Assembly (NCBI GenBank): GCA_944390695.1 | Contig: CALXQP010000019.1 | Coordinates: 1-39,183 of the forward strand | From: an uncultured Clostridia bacterium | GTDB lineage: Bacteria > Bacillota > Clostridia > TANB77 > CAG-508 | Length of the DNA: 39,183 nt | Direction: 5' to 3' | In this document: piece by piece, positions 8,801-15,206 of the stretch | How the letters are laid out: every line of letters begins with the position of its first letter | Numbering within the stretch: position 1 is the stretch's first letter | Program-made: the position numbers and the translations under genes | The notes under the pieces: generated by a model | Told to the model about the DNA's origin: nothing | What the model saw: only the letters and a program-made list of their open reading frames with translations | Database searches by the model: none

Positions 8801-10320
8801 TAAAAATTACAACAGAAGTAAAGAAACATTTAGAAGGAAGTAATGAAGTTGCTGGTGGAGATATTGATGGCGAAGTTGATATAATGATAGATGGAATTAC
8901 ATATTCAAAAGATGGATGGCGTTTTGTAGAAAGTGTAGAATATGGAAAAAATTCAACAAAAGAAATAAAAATAACACCAGATGCAAATTATGTAATATCT
9001 TATGTAAAAATAAATGATGTTGAAACAAATAATTACACATTAAATGCTGATGGCACAGCAGTAATTCCAATTTTTGAGAATGTTACAGAAGATATACATA
9101 TAGTTGTGGAATTTAGTAATACAATTTCTAATGTAGAAATAAATCACTTTTTATGGACAGAGGAAAATGGTGAGACAACTCAAAAAGTAGCAGAAACTGA
9201 GTTCCTTTCAGGAGAAAATGGAACAGAATATACAAGTTTACCAAAAACTGATCTTGAATATATAATAATAAGTAATAAAGATTATTATGGAGAAACTGAA
9301 GAAGAAATTTTAAGTAAAACAGGGTATTTAACTTTAGAAGAAGCTTTGACTGAACTTGGATATTATAATTCAAGCTCAGGCCAAACAATAGAACAAGCAT
9401 TAGAAACATTTTTAAATGATACATATATTCCTACAAATTACAAAGGAGAATATAAGTCAGGAGAAAAGCAAATAGTAAATTACTACTATAAAGAAAAGAC
9501 TTATACATTAACAGTTCATCACTATTTGGCTGGAACAAACAAGCAAGTTCCATTAAAAGATTCTACTACAGGAGAAACAGTTCAAGATGAAATTACAGAG
9601 AACTTGAAAAAAGGAGAACAATATTCTACTTCACAAGTTTCAGGAGATTTAATTGATTATAGTATTTATGAATTAGTAGAAGTTCCAGAAAATACGGAAG
9701 GAACAATAGAACAAGATACTGAAGTAACATATTATTACCAAATTAGAACAGGAGATTTGTATATAACAAAAGTTGCGGAAGAAAATCATGATTTAACTTT
9801 AAGTGGAACAGAGTTCGCATTATACAAATTAGTTAATGAAGATTCTACAACTAAAGATGAACTTATAGATAAAGATAATGTAAGTTCAGAATGGGAATTA
9901 GTTAATACATATATTTCATCAGAAACAGGTCTTGTAAAACTTGAAGATTTGCCAATTGTTTCAGAATACAGATTAGTTGAAACTAAAGCTTCTGATGGAA
10001 GAATGATACCAGAAGGTCAATGGAAAATCGAGTTTGAATCTAACTTAGAGCCTGACCAAGTTGAAAATAGTATTATTACTACAAATATTACAGCTATAGG
10101 CAATCCACCTGCATTAGTAAATGCAGAAAATGGAGGATATTTACTTCCAAATAGAGAGTATTTCGATTTCCCAGTTAGTGGAGATTATGGAACAGGTATA
10201 TTTAATATTATAGGAATTGTAGTTATTACAATAGGACTATTATTATTTATAACTTCTAAGAGAGTTATTCTAAAGAAGAAAATTACAGAAAAAATAATAA
10301 AAAATAAAACTAAAAATTAA
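2884..10320 (+). CDS. Giant multidomain sortase-anchored adhesin, likely pilus tip or ancillary pilin
   Basis: 2478 residues from a TTG start behind GAGGGAGGG. An N-terminal hydrophobic signal/anchor is at about 7-28, followed by a DxDxDG calcium-type loop (76-81) and a large unrecognised beta-rich region to ~975. Four Cna-B/SpaA modules start near 980, 1114, 1229 and 1372, each with a first-strand Lys and a YxLxE-type Glu, as used for isopeptide bonds. About 1487-1912 holds seven repeats of the form SxxxTxDGGxIxxGGxx, consistent with a seven-bladed beta-propeller. An InlB-like repeat follows (~1970-2080), then MucBP-like modules (~2084-2290) and a fifth SpaA module (~2290-2390). The C-terminus has FPVSG (2429-2433), a membrane span and a basic tail: a non-canonical sorting signal. 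Pilin and sortase genes follow, so it probably sits on a covalent pilus; mucin or glycan binding is inferred from MucBP-like modules. Confidence 0.8.
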   Translation: MKKQKLLKIIVLILIISIIAATGIILIKNKVQTKNLAPEISRSFAYDEVITGDENVTGDDGSEIGAIKFDAFFLQDRDGDGITEKIRGTCNEVGKEATLWMELKVSEVGYLKEGKITINSDNFYFNTSIVKDNEIAENYISSNTKEIILNSTPNNVGIQKLLSGSVRSGNYSSSSSRTAAIGNDTNKFSKENSITFSGIYVDQDGNEKSFSKDVPFIIDWYGTLNSEITPKAQTQDMQDMNSLLGQEGLELDFTITVTENQNQLIMAGSYIQGTIPELNGYKPLSVKIAGTNVQYTYDEQTGNFTAQREAVLNENGIVTSNGYSSSSSSTKYNKFDFTVIYPKEAYIEMGEDVANFELAVPVQAYNKGFNNPNTEDGFVNPYISNTYKGIVVTTWEKKGGEVYSPDFDIYVGSYMGSPYYDYVVSKEKPLNIYNGISLEEKNDTYIVQWETYTGTNGMTDGIILEETPGKTDNFLNTSGETISMDDLTANKGIYFSGATSTLGEDGWIKVYDAETDALIETFTQSNWNSYNSSNPYIYENKVKHIRIETSGTNSANYLYVYNVKELDDEYVTQNFTREEFNELVYIYSYLDGYMINHKENETDETTYWYKDSISENALYEAPTSIAEISIKEDTISTQITAEHQEITIKTITTGYNEQNWKNGTFLVKLPSDIILAEINNVTTNNEKVKVTAYDLYEENGSYFIKILTENTENATFSIIVDCDLTPDPRIPKKTETVELYAINEIASDYYYPKADAYDIDGDMNINENVNYRTCSLTLDPGSSLSTTQTATNYGEIDGVTIAPRVAKTDKQQRTADITVSATNNYSYNIQDIKIQGVVPFEGNRYILSENDLESTFTTYMSTGGIKPVTNGISDYSTIYYSVNERPTNDINEPTNNWVLAENVEDWSKIKTYIIVIDNSYVLRPGETIEFEYEISIPQGIDYNEVTYSEHAIYFALGTDEGLYYASTGSAKLGFMIAKQYDLEIIKYQEDTQKVLPGVTFALTEKGAETSTIKTTNQDGVIVMPGLYAERYYTLKEIRTTDDYVLNEEEINFYTYTEINEDGTESLYLLFVDQDGNPIEKARYSSIMDGNAIPPNAEVQQDYKIQFKIQDEVKAKLAISKVDMDTNLPMQNVKFTITGKGKDEEILTTDKEGKVNISGLYLGEIYVLNEVKATDYYIPQTPLQFKITNNNGNFELEYIDNGSTKNKEIIINDEIPTISLDLQNEKIPTYGFKITKYAKDEKEIDGTDKVLQRAQFKIYGEGIKEDGKIYTTDENGVLTIDGLYEYVEGKYITGEYTLVEIYSPEGYALNKTALKFRAFRENGTLKIEILEGGDLIRNIVDETSGESSQDLNISNPDSEYPIIEVGIENGQIFTLFKYTTDGITNAKIPVPGTKFKITDLKGNYVTGTDGNIVGELDETTNEYLVTTDENGLIKANLPEGLYKAIEVYTDDRYIFPEDETKRTYYFGIGTSQAATFDWANSLSGQGWDYINSVEGTQDGGVIAVGGFSEYTSDIVPGATNGIDLNKDGIVDKVSQGNRDGVIAAYDLEGDFAWSKTFGGEDEDDLNKIIQTSDGGYIAVGYTESRIVKYDGAEIAELSKSDTETNLANKDAIILKLDKSGNYEWGVRFGGTLDDEIDSVIETSENNFVITGNYFSTTFNFYETGAAGEIKDSFGNRGNIDGFIASYSNTGKYQWSQRISSLYNVKAVDVTEYIDGLAVAVNSIGQVYATTEATSRTYNGSTTYQSGLVIGYGLDGTYKWYKNYSVSSMNNSVTSVDTTLDGNVIAGVNYGVSGKQIEAQVRKLTINGDSVTDSVIYTLSGENDEYVSSIKQTSDGGILFGGWYYTPAGMTGEGIDEFTEVLGDYTSDGYIIKLDSEGKVIYSSRMYGEGYEGVTTVTETVNGNLISGGYFNKKLMHATNFILEEEEERDVVEIENLATLEGTGNSDSFIISEGASGAEVPEAQRLEVENKVKNLKITTEVKKHLEGSNEVAGGDIDGEVDIMIDGITYSKDGWRFVESVEYGKNSTKEIKITPDANYVISYVKINDVETNNYTLNADGTAVIPIFENVTEDIHIVVEFSNTISNVEINHFLWTEENGETTQKVAETEFLSGENGTEYTSLPKTDLEYIIISNKDYYGETEEEILSKTGYLTLEEALTELGYYNSSSGQTIEQALETFLNDTYIPTNYKGEYKSGEKQIVNYYYKEKTYTLTVHHYLAGTNKQVPLKDSTTGETVQDEITENLKKGEQYSTSQVSGDLIDYSIYELVEVPENTEGTIEQDTEVTYYYQIRTGDLYITKVAEENHDLTLSGTEFALYKLVNEDSTTKDELIDKDNVSSEWELVNTYISSETGLVKLEDLPIVSEYRLVETKASDGRMIPEGQWKIEFESNLEPDQVENSIITTNITAIGNPPALVNAENGGYLLPNREYFDFPVSGDYGTGIFNIIGIVVITIGLLLFITSKRVILKKKITEKIIKNKTKN

Positions 10321-10345
10321 GTTATTAAAGTTTAAAATTTATAAA

Positions 10346-10453
10346 AAATGGCAAAAAGAGAACCGGCACCAAATTGACAAAATGGCCCAAGCCGGCTAGC
10401 CAGGCGGAACAGAGAGAAAAAGGAAAAAAGAGAACCGGCACCAAATTGACAAG
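10346..10453. repeat. REP-like composite interspersed repeat, copy 2
   Basis: It has the same organisation as the copy at 604-713: two direct units with core AGAACCGGCACCAAATTGACAA (about 10357-10380 and 10430-10452) around a GC-rich centre with GGCTAGCC. It fills most of the 150-base gap between the adhesin and pilin genes, and its last unit ends directly before the pilin ribosome site. No promoter is evident in this gap, so it may act on mRNA processing or differential expression within the pilus operon. Confidence 0.65.
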
Positions 10454-10470
10454 AAAGGAAAGGTAAAAAA

Positions 10471-12066
10471 ATGAAAAAAATTCACAAAATTTTAGCGATA
10501 TGTATGGTATTAGTTTTATCAAAAGTTGGAATTAATCCATATGCATATGCAAGTATCACAGAAGATACAAACACAGGAACTATAACAGTTTCTGGACTTG
10601 AAGCAGGAGTTGAGGTAACTGCTTATCAATTAACAACAGTTGATTATGATTATGATTTAGACCAACCTAAAGATATTCCATATAAATGGGATAGTTCAGT
10701 AGAGGCTTGGTTAAAAACACAAACATCAAACGGATATGATAAATATGTAGATCCAAAAGTATTTTATGATGAAATAACAAGTAATTCAACAGAAGCAGAA
10801 AACTTTTATAGCGCATTAACAGCAGCAATAAAAGGTGGACAAATTACAATTACTACAACACAAAATAAAGAAACAACAGGTGATGCAACATTCCCTGTAA
10901 CAGATGAAAATTTGAAAAGTTCAGTACAATTTACAGATTGTGCAATGGGTACATATTTAATAATTATTGAAAATGGTTATATGGTTTATAGACCAGTTGT
11001 TGTAAATTTAACTCCAGAATTTACTGGAGAAGAAGGTAACAAAGAGTGGAATTTGAATAGAGATATAACAGCTACTGTTAAAGCTTCTAAACCACAAATT
11101 GTTAAAACAGTAACAAATACATCAAATGATAAAGATAATTATAGTTCAAAAGATGAAATTACTTTTACAGTAGTTGCTGATGTTCCAAGATATTTACCAG
11201 GAAGCGTAGCAAATAATTATGAGATTATGGATCAATTAGCAAATGGTCTAAATTTAGTTGAAGATTCAATCACAATATATGGTGTAAAAGGGGCTTCAGA
11301 AGAAGAGTTACCAGGTGGTGCTTATGATTTAGAAGAAGTAATAGAGGGAAAACCTTCTACTGTAGAACAAGGAAAAGGGATCATAAGGGATAGTTTTGAG
11401 GTTATTTTTAATTATGAAAATATAAGTTCATATGATTCTGTAAAAATAGTTTATAAAGCAAAATTAAATAGAAATTCAGTTATGAATGGAACAGGAAATA
11501 AAAATGTAGCTTATTTAAGGTATAATAATAATCCTTATGAAGATTCAAGTTATCAAGAACAAACTGATTCAAATACAGTATATACTTATGGTATAGAGGT
11601 TTTTAAATTTGATAAATCAACACACGAGCCATTAACTGGAGCAGAATTTGAGTTATTAGATACATCAGGTCAAGCATTATATTTTGTAAAAGTAGCTGAT
11701 GGAGTATATTTACAAGCAAATGAGGGAGACCAAGATGCTACTACAACTTTAATAGTTGATGGAAATGGTAGATTAGGAATTGGTGGATTAGATGTTGGAA
11801 CTTATTCTTTAAAAGAAACAGTCGCACCAGAAGGTTATAATATTGCTTCAAATCCAGTTGAAGTTATAATTGCAGATGATGATGTAAATGGAATTCTTGA
11901 TGATGAAGATAGTTCAACAGGTATATATAGTTTAAGTTTTCCAAATAGTGAAGGATTTACATTACCAGTAACAGGTGGAATTGGTACAGTTGTATTTGTT
12001 GCAGGTGGTATAGTTTTTGTAGGATTAGGTATAGCTTTATTAGTTGTTGCAATGAAAAAGAAATAA
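10471..12066 (+). CDS. Major pilin of a sortase-assembled pilus (isopeptide-forming fimbrial protein)
   Basis: 531 residues, ATG behind AAGAAAGGAAAGG. It has a Sec signal peptide, with likely cleavage after AYA at residue 27, then a first Ig-like domain beginning GTITVSGLEAGVEVTAYQL. A fimbrial isopeptide-forming domain covers about 205-370, and a Cna-B/SpaA domain about 375-485. The latter contains the pilin E-box YSLKETVAPEGY (445-456), whose Glu normally makes the intramolecular isopeptide bond. The C-terminus is a textbook sorting signal: LPVTG at 498-502, a hydrophobic span and MKKK. Size, domain order and the two class C sortases behind it match backbone pilins of the SpaA/FctA/BcpA kind. 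Which lysine joins pilin subunits cannot be read with confidence. Confidence 0.88.
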   Translation: MKKIHKILAICMVLVLSKVGINPYAYASITEDTNTGTITVSGLEAGVEVTAYQLTTVDYDYDLDQPKDIPYKWDSSVEAWLKTQTSNGYDKYVDPKVFYDEITSNSTEAENFYSALTAAIKGGQITITTTQNKETTGDATFPVTDENLKSSVQFTDCAMGTYLIIIENGYMVYRPVVVNLTPEFTGEEGNKEWNLNRDITATVKASKPQIVKTVTNTSNDKDNYSSKDEITFTVVADVPRYLPGSVANNYEIMDQLANGLNLVEDSITIYGVKGASEEELPGGAYDLEEVIEGKPSTVEQGKGIIRDSFEVIFNYENISSYDSVKIVYKAKLNRNSVMNGTGNKNVAYLRYNNNPYEDSSYQEQTDSNTVYTYGIEVFKFDKSTHEPLTGAEFELLDTSGQALYFVKVADGVYLQANEGDQDATTTLIVDGNGRLGIGGLDVGTYSLKETVAPEGYNIASNPVEVIIADDDVNGILDDEDSSTGIYSLSFPNSEGFTLPVTGGIGTVVFVAGGIVFVGLGIALLVVAMKKK

Positions 12067-12078
12067 GTCATAATTTAG

Positions 12079-12114
12079 TTTTGGGGCAGTTCTTTAATAA
12101 AGACTGCCTCAAAA
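12079..12114. terminator. Hairpin between pilin and sortase genes
   Basis: TTTTGGGGCAGTTCTTTA (12079-12096) pairs with 12098-12114 with one bulge and one G-U pair, giving a long stem with almost no loop. A-rich and T-rich flanks make it plausible on both strands. Sitting between pilin and first sortase, it probably lowers sortase expression relative to pilin. Confidence 0.65.
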
Positions 12115-12172
12115 TTGATATAATCCTTGTTTAAAGAGGTAGTGTTTCAATTCTGAAAAAAGGAGTTAATAA

Positions 12173-13051
12173 ATGCAAAAAGAGGACTTAAAAGGAAAAA
12201 TATTATTAATAATATCAATAATTTTTATAATAGGTGGAAGTATAATATTTTTATATCCTAATATTAGTAATTATTTTGCTGAAAAAAATCATGTAGAAGC
12301 TATTAGAAAGTATGATGAATTAATTGTTAATATTGATGAAAATCAGATAAAAGAAGAATTTCAAAAAGCACAAATATATAATGAAAATTTGTCTGGAGAT
12401 CCTGTTCATGATCCATTTGTGGAGGGGAGTGGATATGCTTTGCCAGAAAATTATTTAGAGGTGCTAAATATTGCAGAAGATGGTGTAATGGCATATATTG
12501 AAATTCCTAAAATAGATGTTTATTTACCAATATATCATGGTACAAATGAAGATGTATTAGAAAAAGGTGTAGGACATATTCAGTCAACTTCTTTGCCAAT
12601 TGGTGGAAATTCTACACATAGTGTTTTAACAGGCCATACTGGTTTGCCAAGTGCAGAGTTGTTTACAAGACTTGATGAATTAGATATTGGGGATATTTTT
12701 TATATTCATGTATTAGATCAAGTTTTAACATACAAAATTTATGAAACAAAGGTTATTTTGCCAGATGAGATTGATGAATTACAAGTTACATTAGATCATG
12801 ATTATATAACTCTTGTAACTTGCACTCCTTATGGAGTTAATTCACATAGATTGCTAGTTAAAGCAGAAAGTACAGAGTTTGTGGAATATGAGGCTAATAC
12901 TGCAAGTGATGGTAATAAGGTTGGACTTGAGAAAAAAGAAAAAAATTATTATTTAATTGGAATTAGAGCTGGACTTGTAATATTTATAGTTATATTATCA
13001 ATTTTATTTATTATATATAAAATAAAAAAGAAGAAAAATGTTGAAAAATAA
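12173..13051 (+). CDS. Class C (pilin-polymerising) sortase 1
   Basis: 292 residues, ATG behind AAAGGAG. It has a membrane span at each end (about 9-27 and 262-282), as usual for class C sortases. The catalytic triad is readable: His155 in TGHTGL, Cys217 in TLVTC, Arg226 in HRLLV. A class C lid motif Asp-Pro-Phe is at 80-82. It should join pilin LPVTG threonine to a lysine of the next subunit on the outer membrane face. It is the first sortase after the pilin, separated from it by a hairpin. Which of the two substrates (LPVTG pilin or FPVSG adhesin) it prefers cannot be told. Confidence 0.9.
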   Translation: MQKEDLKGKILLIISIIFIIGGSIIFLYPNISNYFAEKNHVEAIRKYDELIVNIDENQIKEEFQKAQIYNENLSGDPVHDPFVEGSGYALPENYLEVLNIAEDGVMAYIEIPKIDVYLPIYHGTNEDVLEKGVGHIQSTSLPIGGNSTHSVLTGHTGLPSAELFTRLDELDIGDIFYIHVLDQVLTYKIYETKVILPDEIDELQVTLDHDYITLVTCTPYGVNSHRLLVKAESTEFVEYEANTASDGNKVGLEKKEKNYYLIGIRAGLVIFIVILSILFIIYKIKKKKNVEK

Positions 13052-13137
13052 TTACAATTTTGGCTATGTTAAATTTCATTGAAAACGTGGTTACATATCA
13101 ACCCGGTTTGTGCTGTGAGGAGGGAAAGAGATTAAAC

Positions 13138-13836
13138 ATGAATAAAAAATTAGTTGTTATAATTATTATTGCAATATTATTTATAATTTTTGGAATATTT
13201 TTGTTTTGTTATCCATCTGTTAGCAATTATATTTATGAACAAGATGTGCAAGAAAAAAAGGAAGAGTTTGTTGTAAAAATTTCTGCAGATGAGAATGTGA
13301 GCACTTTTGATAAATTATATCAAGAGCTACAAAATAGAAATCAAGAATTATATGAAAATAAACAAGAAAATTTGGTTGATCCATTTTCATATGAACAGCC
13401 TACAATTGATTTAAGTGAATATGGTATAAATGATAATATTATAGGATATATTCGCATTCCTAAAATGAATGTTGAATTACCTATATTGCTTGGAGCTAAT
13501 TCTGTGAATATGAAAAAAGGTGCAGTTCACCTTACAGAGACATCATATCCAATAGGAGGAGCAAATACAAATAGTGTTATTGCTGCTCACAGAGGTTATG
13601 GAAAAGCTGTACTTTTTAGAAATATTGATAAATTGGTAGTTGGGGATAAAATATATATTCAAAATTTTAAAGAAGAACTTTCTTATGAGGTTTATGATAT
13701 TAAATTAGTAGACCCTGATGATACAAGTGAACTTTTGATTCTTGAGGGAGAAGATATTATTACTTTAATTACTTGTCACCCATATAGAGTTAATACTCAA
13801 AGATATATTGTAAAAGCTAAAAGAATTTTGAATTGA
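13138..13836 (+). CDS. Class C sortase 2
   Basis: 232 residues from ATG 13138, which follows GAGGAGGGAAAGAG; an in-frame TTG at 13060 would add 26 residues that do not look like sortase. It has an N-terminal membrane span (about 5-24) and no C-terminal span, unlike sortase 1. The lid motif Asp81-Pro82-Phe83, His151 in AAHRGYG, Cys213 in TLITC and Arg222 in QRYIV give a complete class C active site. The CHPYRVNTQRY signature differs from CTPYGVNSHRL of sortase 1, so the two are divergent paralogues, not a recent duplication. It may serve the FPVSG-bearing adhesin, or attach the finished pilus; this is inference. Confidence 0.85.
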   Translation: MNKKLVVIIIIAILFIIFGIFLFCYPSVSNYIYEQDVQEKKEEFVVKISADENVSTFDKLYQELQNRNQELYENKQENLVDPFSYEQPTIDLSEYGINDNIIGYIRIPKMNVELPILLGANSVNMKKGAVHLTETSYPIGGANTNSVIAAHRGYGKAVLFRNIDKLVVGDKIYIQNFKEELSYEVYDIKLVDPDDTSELLILEGEDIITLITCHPYRVNTQRYIVKAKRILN

Positions 13837-13863
13837 TTATTTTAAAATTTAATAAACAAATGT

Positions 13864-13892
13864 TTGACAAAATGCAAAAAATGTTATATAAT
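13864..13892 (+). promoter_or_regulatory. Consensus sigma-A promoter for dinB
   Basis: TTGACA (13864-13869), a 17-base spacer and TATAAT (13887-13892) match consensus exactly. Transcription would start near 13899, only about 9 bases before the dinB ATG, so the 5' leader is very short. I see no LexA-type SOS box overlapping it. Confidence 0.85.
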
Positions 13893-13907
13893 GCAAATGG
13901 TGATAAT

Positions 13908-15122
13908 ATGGAGAGACAAATATTACATGTAGATGTAAATAATGCATTTTTAAGTTGGACTGCAATAGATATGTTAAAACATGGAAGTAAAGTGGATATA
14001 CGAGAAATGGCAGCAGTAATTGGAGGAGATGAAAACAGGAGATCTGGAATTGTATTAGCTAAAAGCCAAAGAGCCAAGATGTTTGGAATATCAACAGGAG
14101 AAACATTATATCAAGCAAGAACAAAATGTCCTGGTTTAAGAGTATATCCAATGAATTATAAACTTTATAAAGAATCATCAAATAAATTATATAACTTATT
14201 ATTACATTATACTGATAAAATTGAAAGATTCAGTATTGATGAATGTTTTATGGATATGACAGATTGTTTAATGGGAGCAAAATTATTAGATAAAGCATAT
14301 GAAATCAATAAAAGAGTAAAAGAAGAATTAGGTTTTACAGTAAATGTAGGTGTTGCACATAATAAATTATTAGCCAAAATGGCATCAGATTTTACAAAAC
14401 CTGATAGAGTACACACTTTATTTGAAGAAGAAATTCCTACAAAGATGTGGGTGTTGCCGATATCTGAATTATTTATGTTGGGAAGAAAAACAATTCCTAA
14501 ATTATATAATATGAGAATAAAAACAATAGGACAATTGGCAAAAGCTGATAAACAGCTTATTATAAAAAAATTTGGTAAACATGGACTTATGATGTGGGAA
14601 TATGCAAATGGTATAGATAATTCAGAAGTACAATATAAATTTGAAAAGCCAAAAGGAATTGGAAATTCAACTACACTTTCTGCAGATATTTCAGAAATAA
14701 ATAAATTGGAAGAAGTTTTACTTACTTTAACAGAACAAGTTACTTTTAGATTGAGAAGATATGATTTATTAGCAAATGTAGTTAATGTTCAGTTAAGAAC
14801 AAAAGATTTTGAAGATAAATCACATCAAAGAAAACTTCCACAAGCCACTTCAAATACTAAAGATATTTATTTGTTAGCAAAAGATTTACTACATGAGATG
14901 TATGTACACGGTTCACAAATAAGGCTTATTGGTATGAGAGTAGATAATTTAATTGAAAAAGATGAGTTGCAATTGTCTTTATTTAGTTCAAGTGATAATA
15001 ATAAACAGGAGAAAATTGATAAAGTTGTAGATGAATTGAAACAAAAATATGGTTATAATTCTATTACAAGAGCTGGTAAATTACATTTAGAAGATAAGAT
15101 AAAACTAAAAGATAATTTTTGA
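13908..15122 (+). CDS. dinB: Y-family DNA polymerase IV (DinB/UmuC type)
   Basis: 404 residues from ATG 13908, chosen because the Y-family opening ILHVDVNNAF follows at once and a consensus promoter ends 15 bases upstream; an in-frame upstream extension overlaps that promoter. The palm carboxylates are visible in HVDVNNAF and SIDECFMDM, the usual D and DE of translesion polymerases. Little-finger sequence follows, and QLSLF near the C-terminus is a beta-clamp binding motif. Its role is error-prone bypass of damaged templates. The leader is so short that GGTGAT, which can pair with the extended anti-Shine-Dalgarno region, is the only ribosome-binding element. Confidence 0.9.
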   Translation: MERQILHVDVNNAFLSWTAIDMLKHGSKVDIREMAAVIGGDENRRSGIVLAKSQRAKMFGISTGETLYQARTKCPGLRVYPMNYKLYKESSNKLYNLLLHYTDKIERFSIDECFMDMTDCLMGAKLLDKAYEINKRVKEELGFTVNVGVAHNKLLAKMASDFTKPDRVHTLFEEEIPTKMWVLPISELFMLGRKTIPKLYNMRIKTIGQLAKADKQLIIKKFGKHGLMMWEYANGIDNSEVQYKFEKPKGIGNSTTLSADISEINKLEEVLLTLTEQVTFRLRRYDLLANVVNVQLRTKDFEDKSHQRKLPQATSNTKDIYLLAKDLLHEMYVHGSQIRLIGMRVDNLIEKDELQLSLFSSSDNNKQEKIDKVVDELKQKYGYNSITRAGKLHLEDKIKLKDNF

Positions 15123-15126
15123 AAAC

Positions 15127-15155
15127 TTGAAATAAAAATGGATTTAATATATAAT
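15127..15155 (+). promoter_or_regulatory. Sigma-A promoter for the class B PBP gene
   Basis: TTGAAA (15127-15132), a 17-base spacer and TATAAT (15150-15155), located 50 bases ahead of the PBP start in an 84-base gap. Confidence 0.75.
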
Positions 15156-15206
15156 TTACTCATATAAATTTTATTATAGTGAAAGTTTTTTTGAAAGGAG
15201 AAACAT

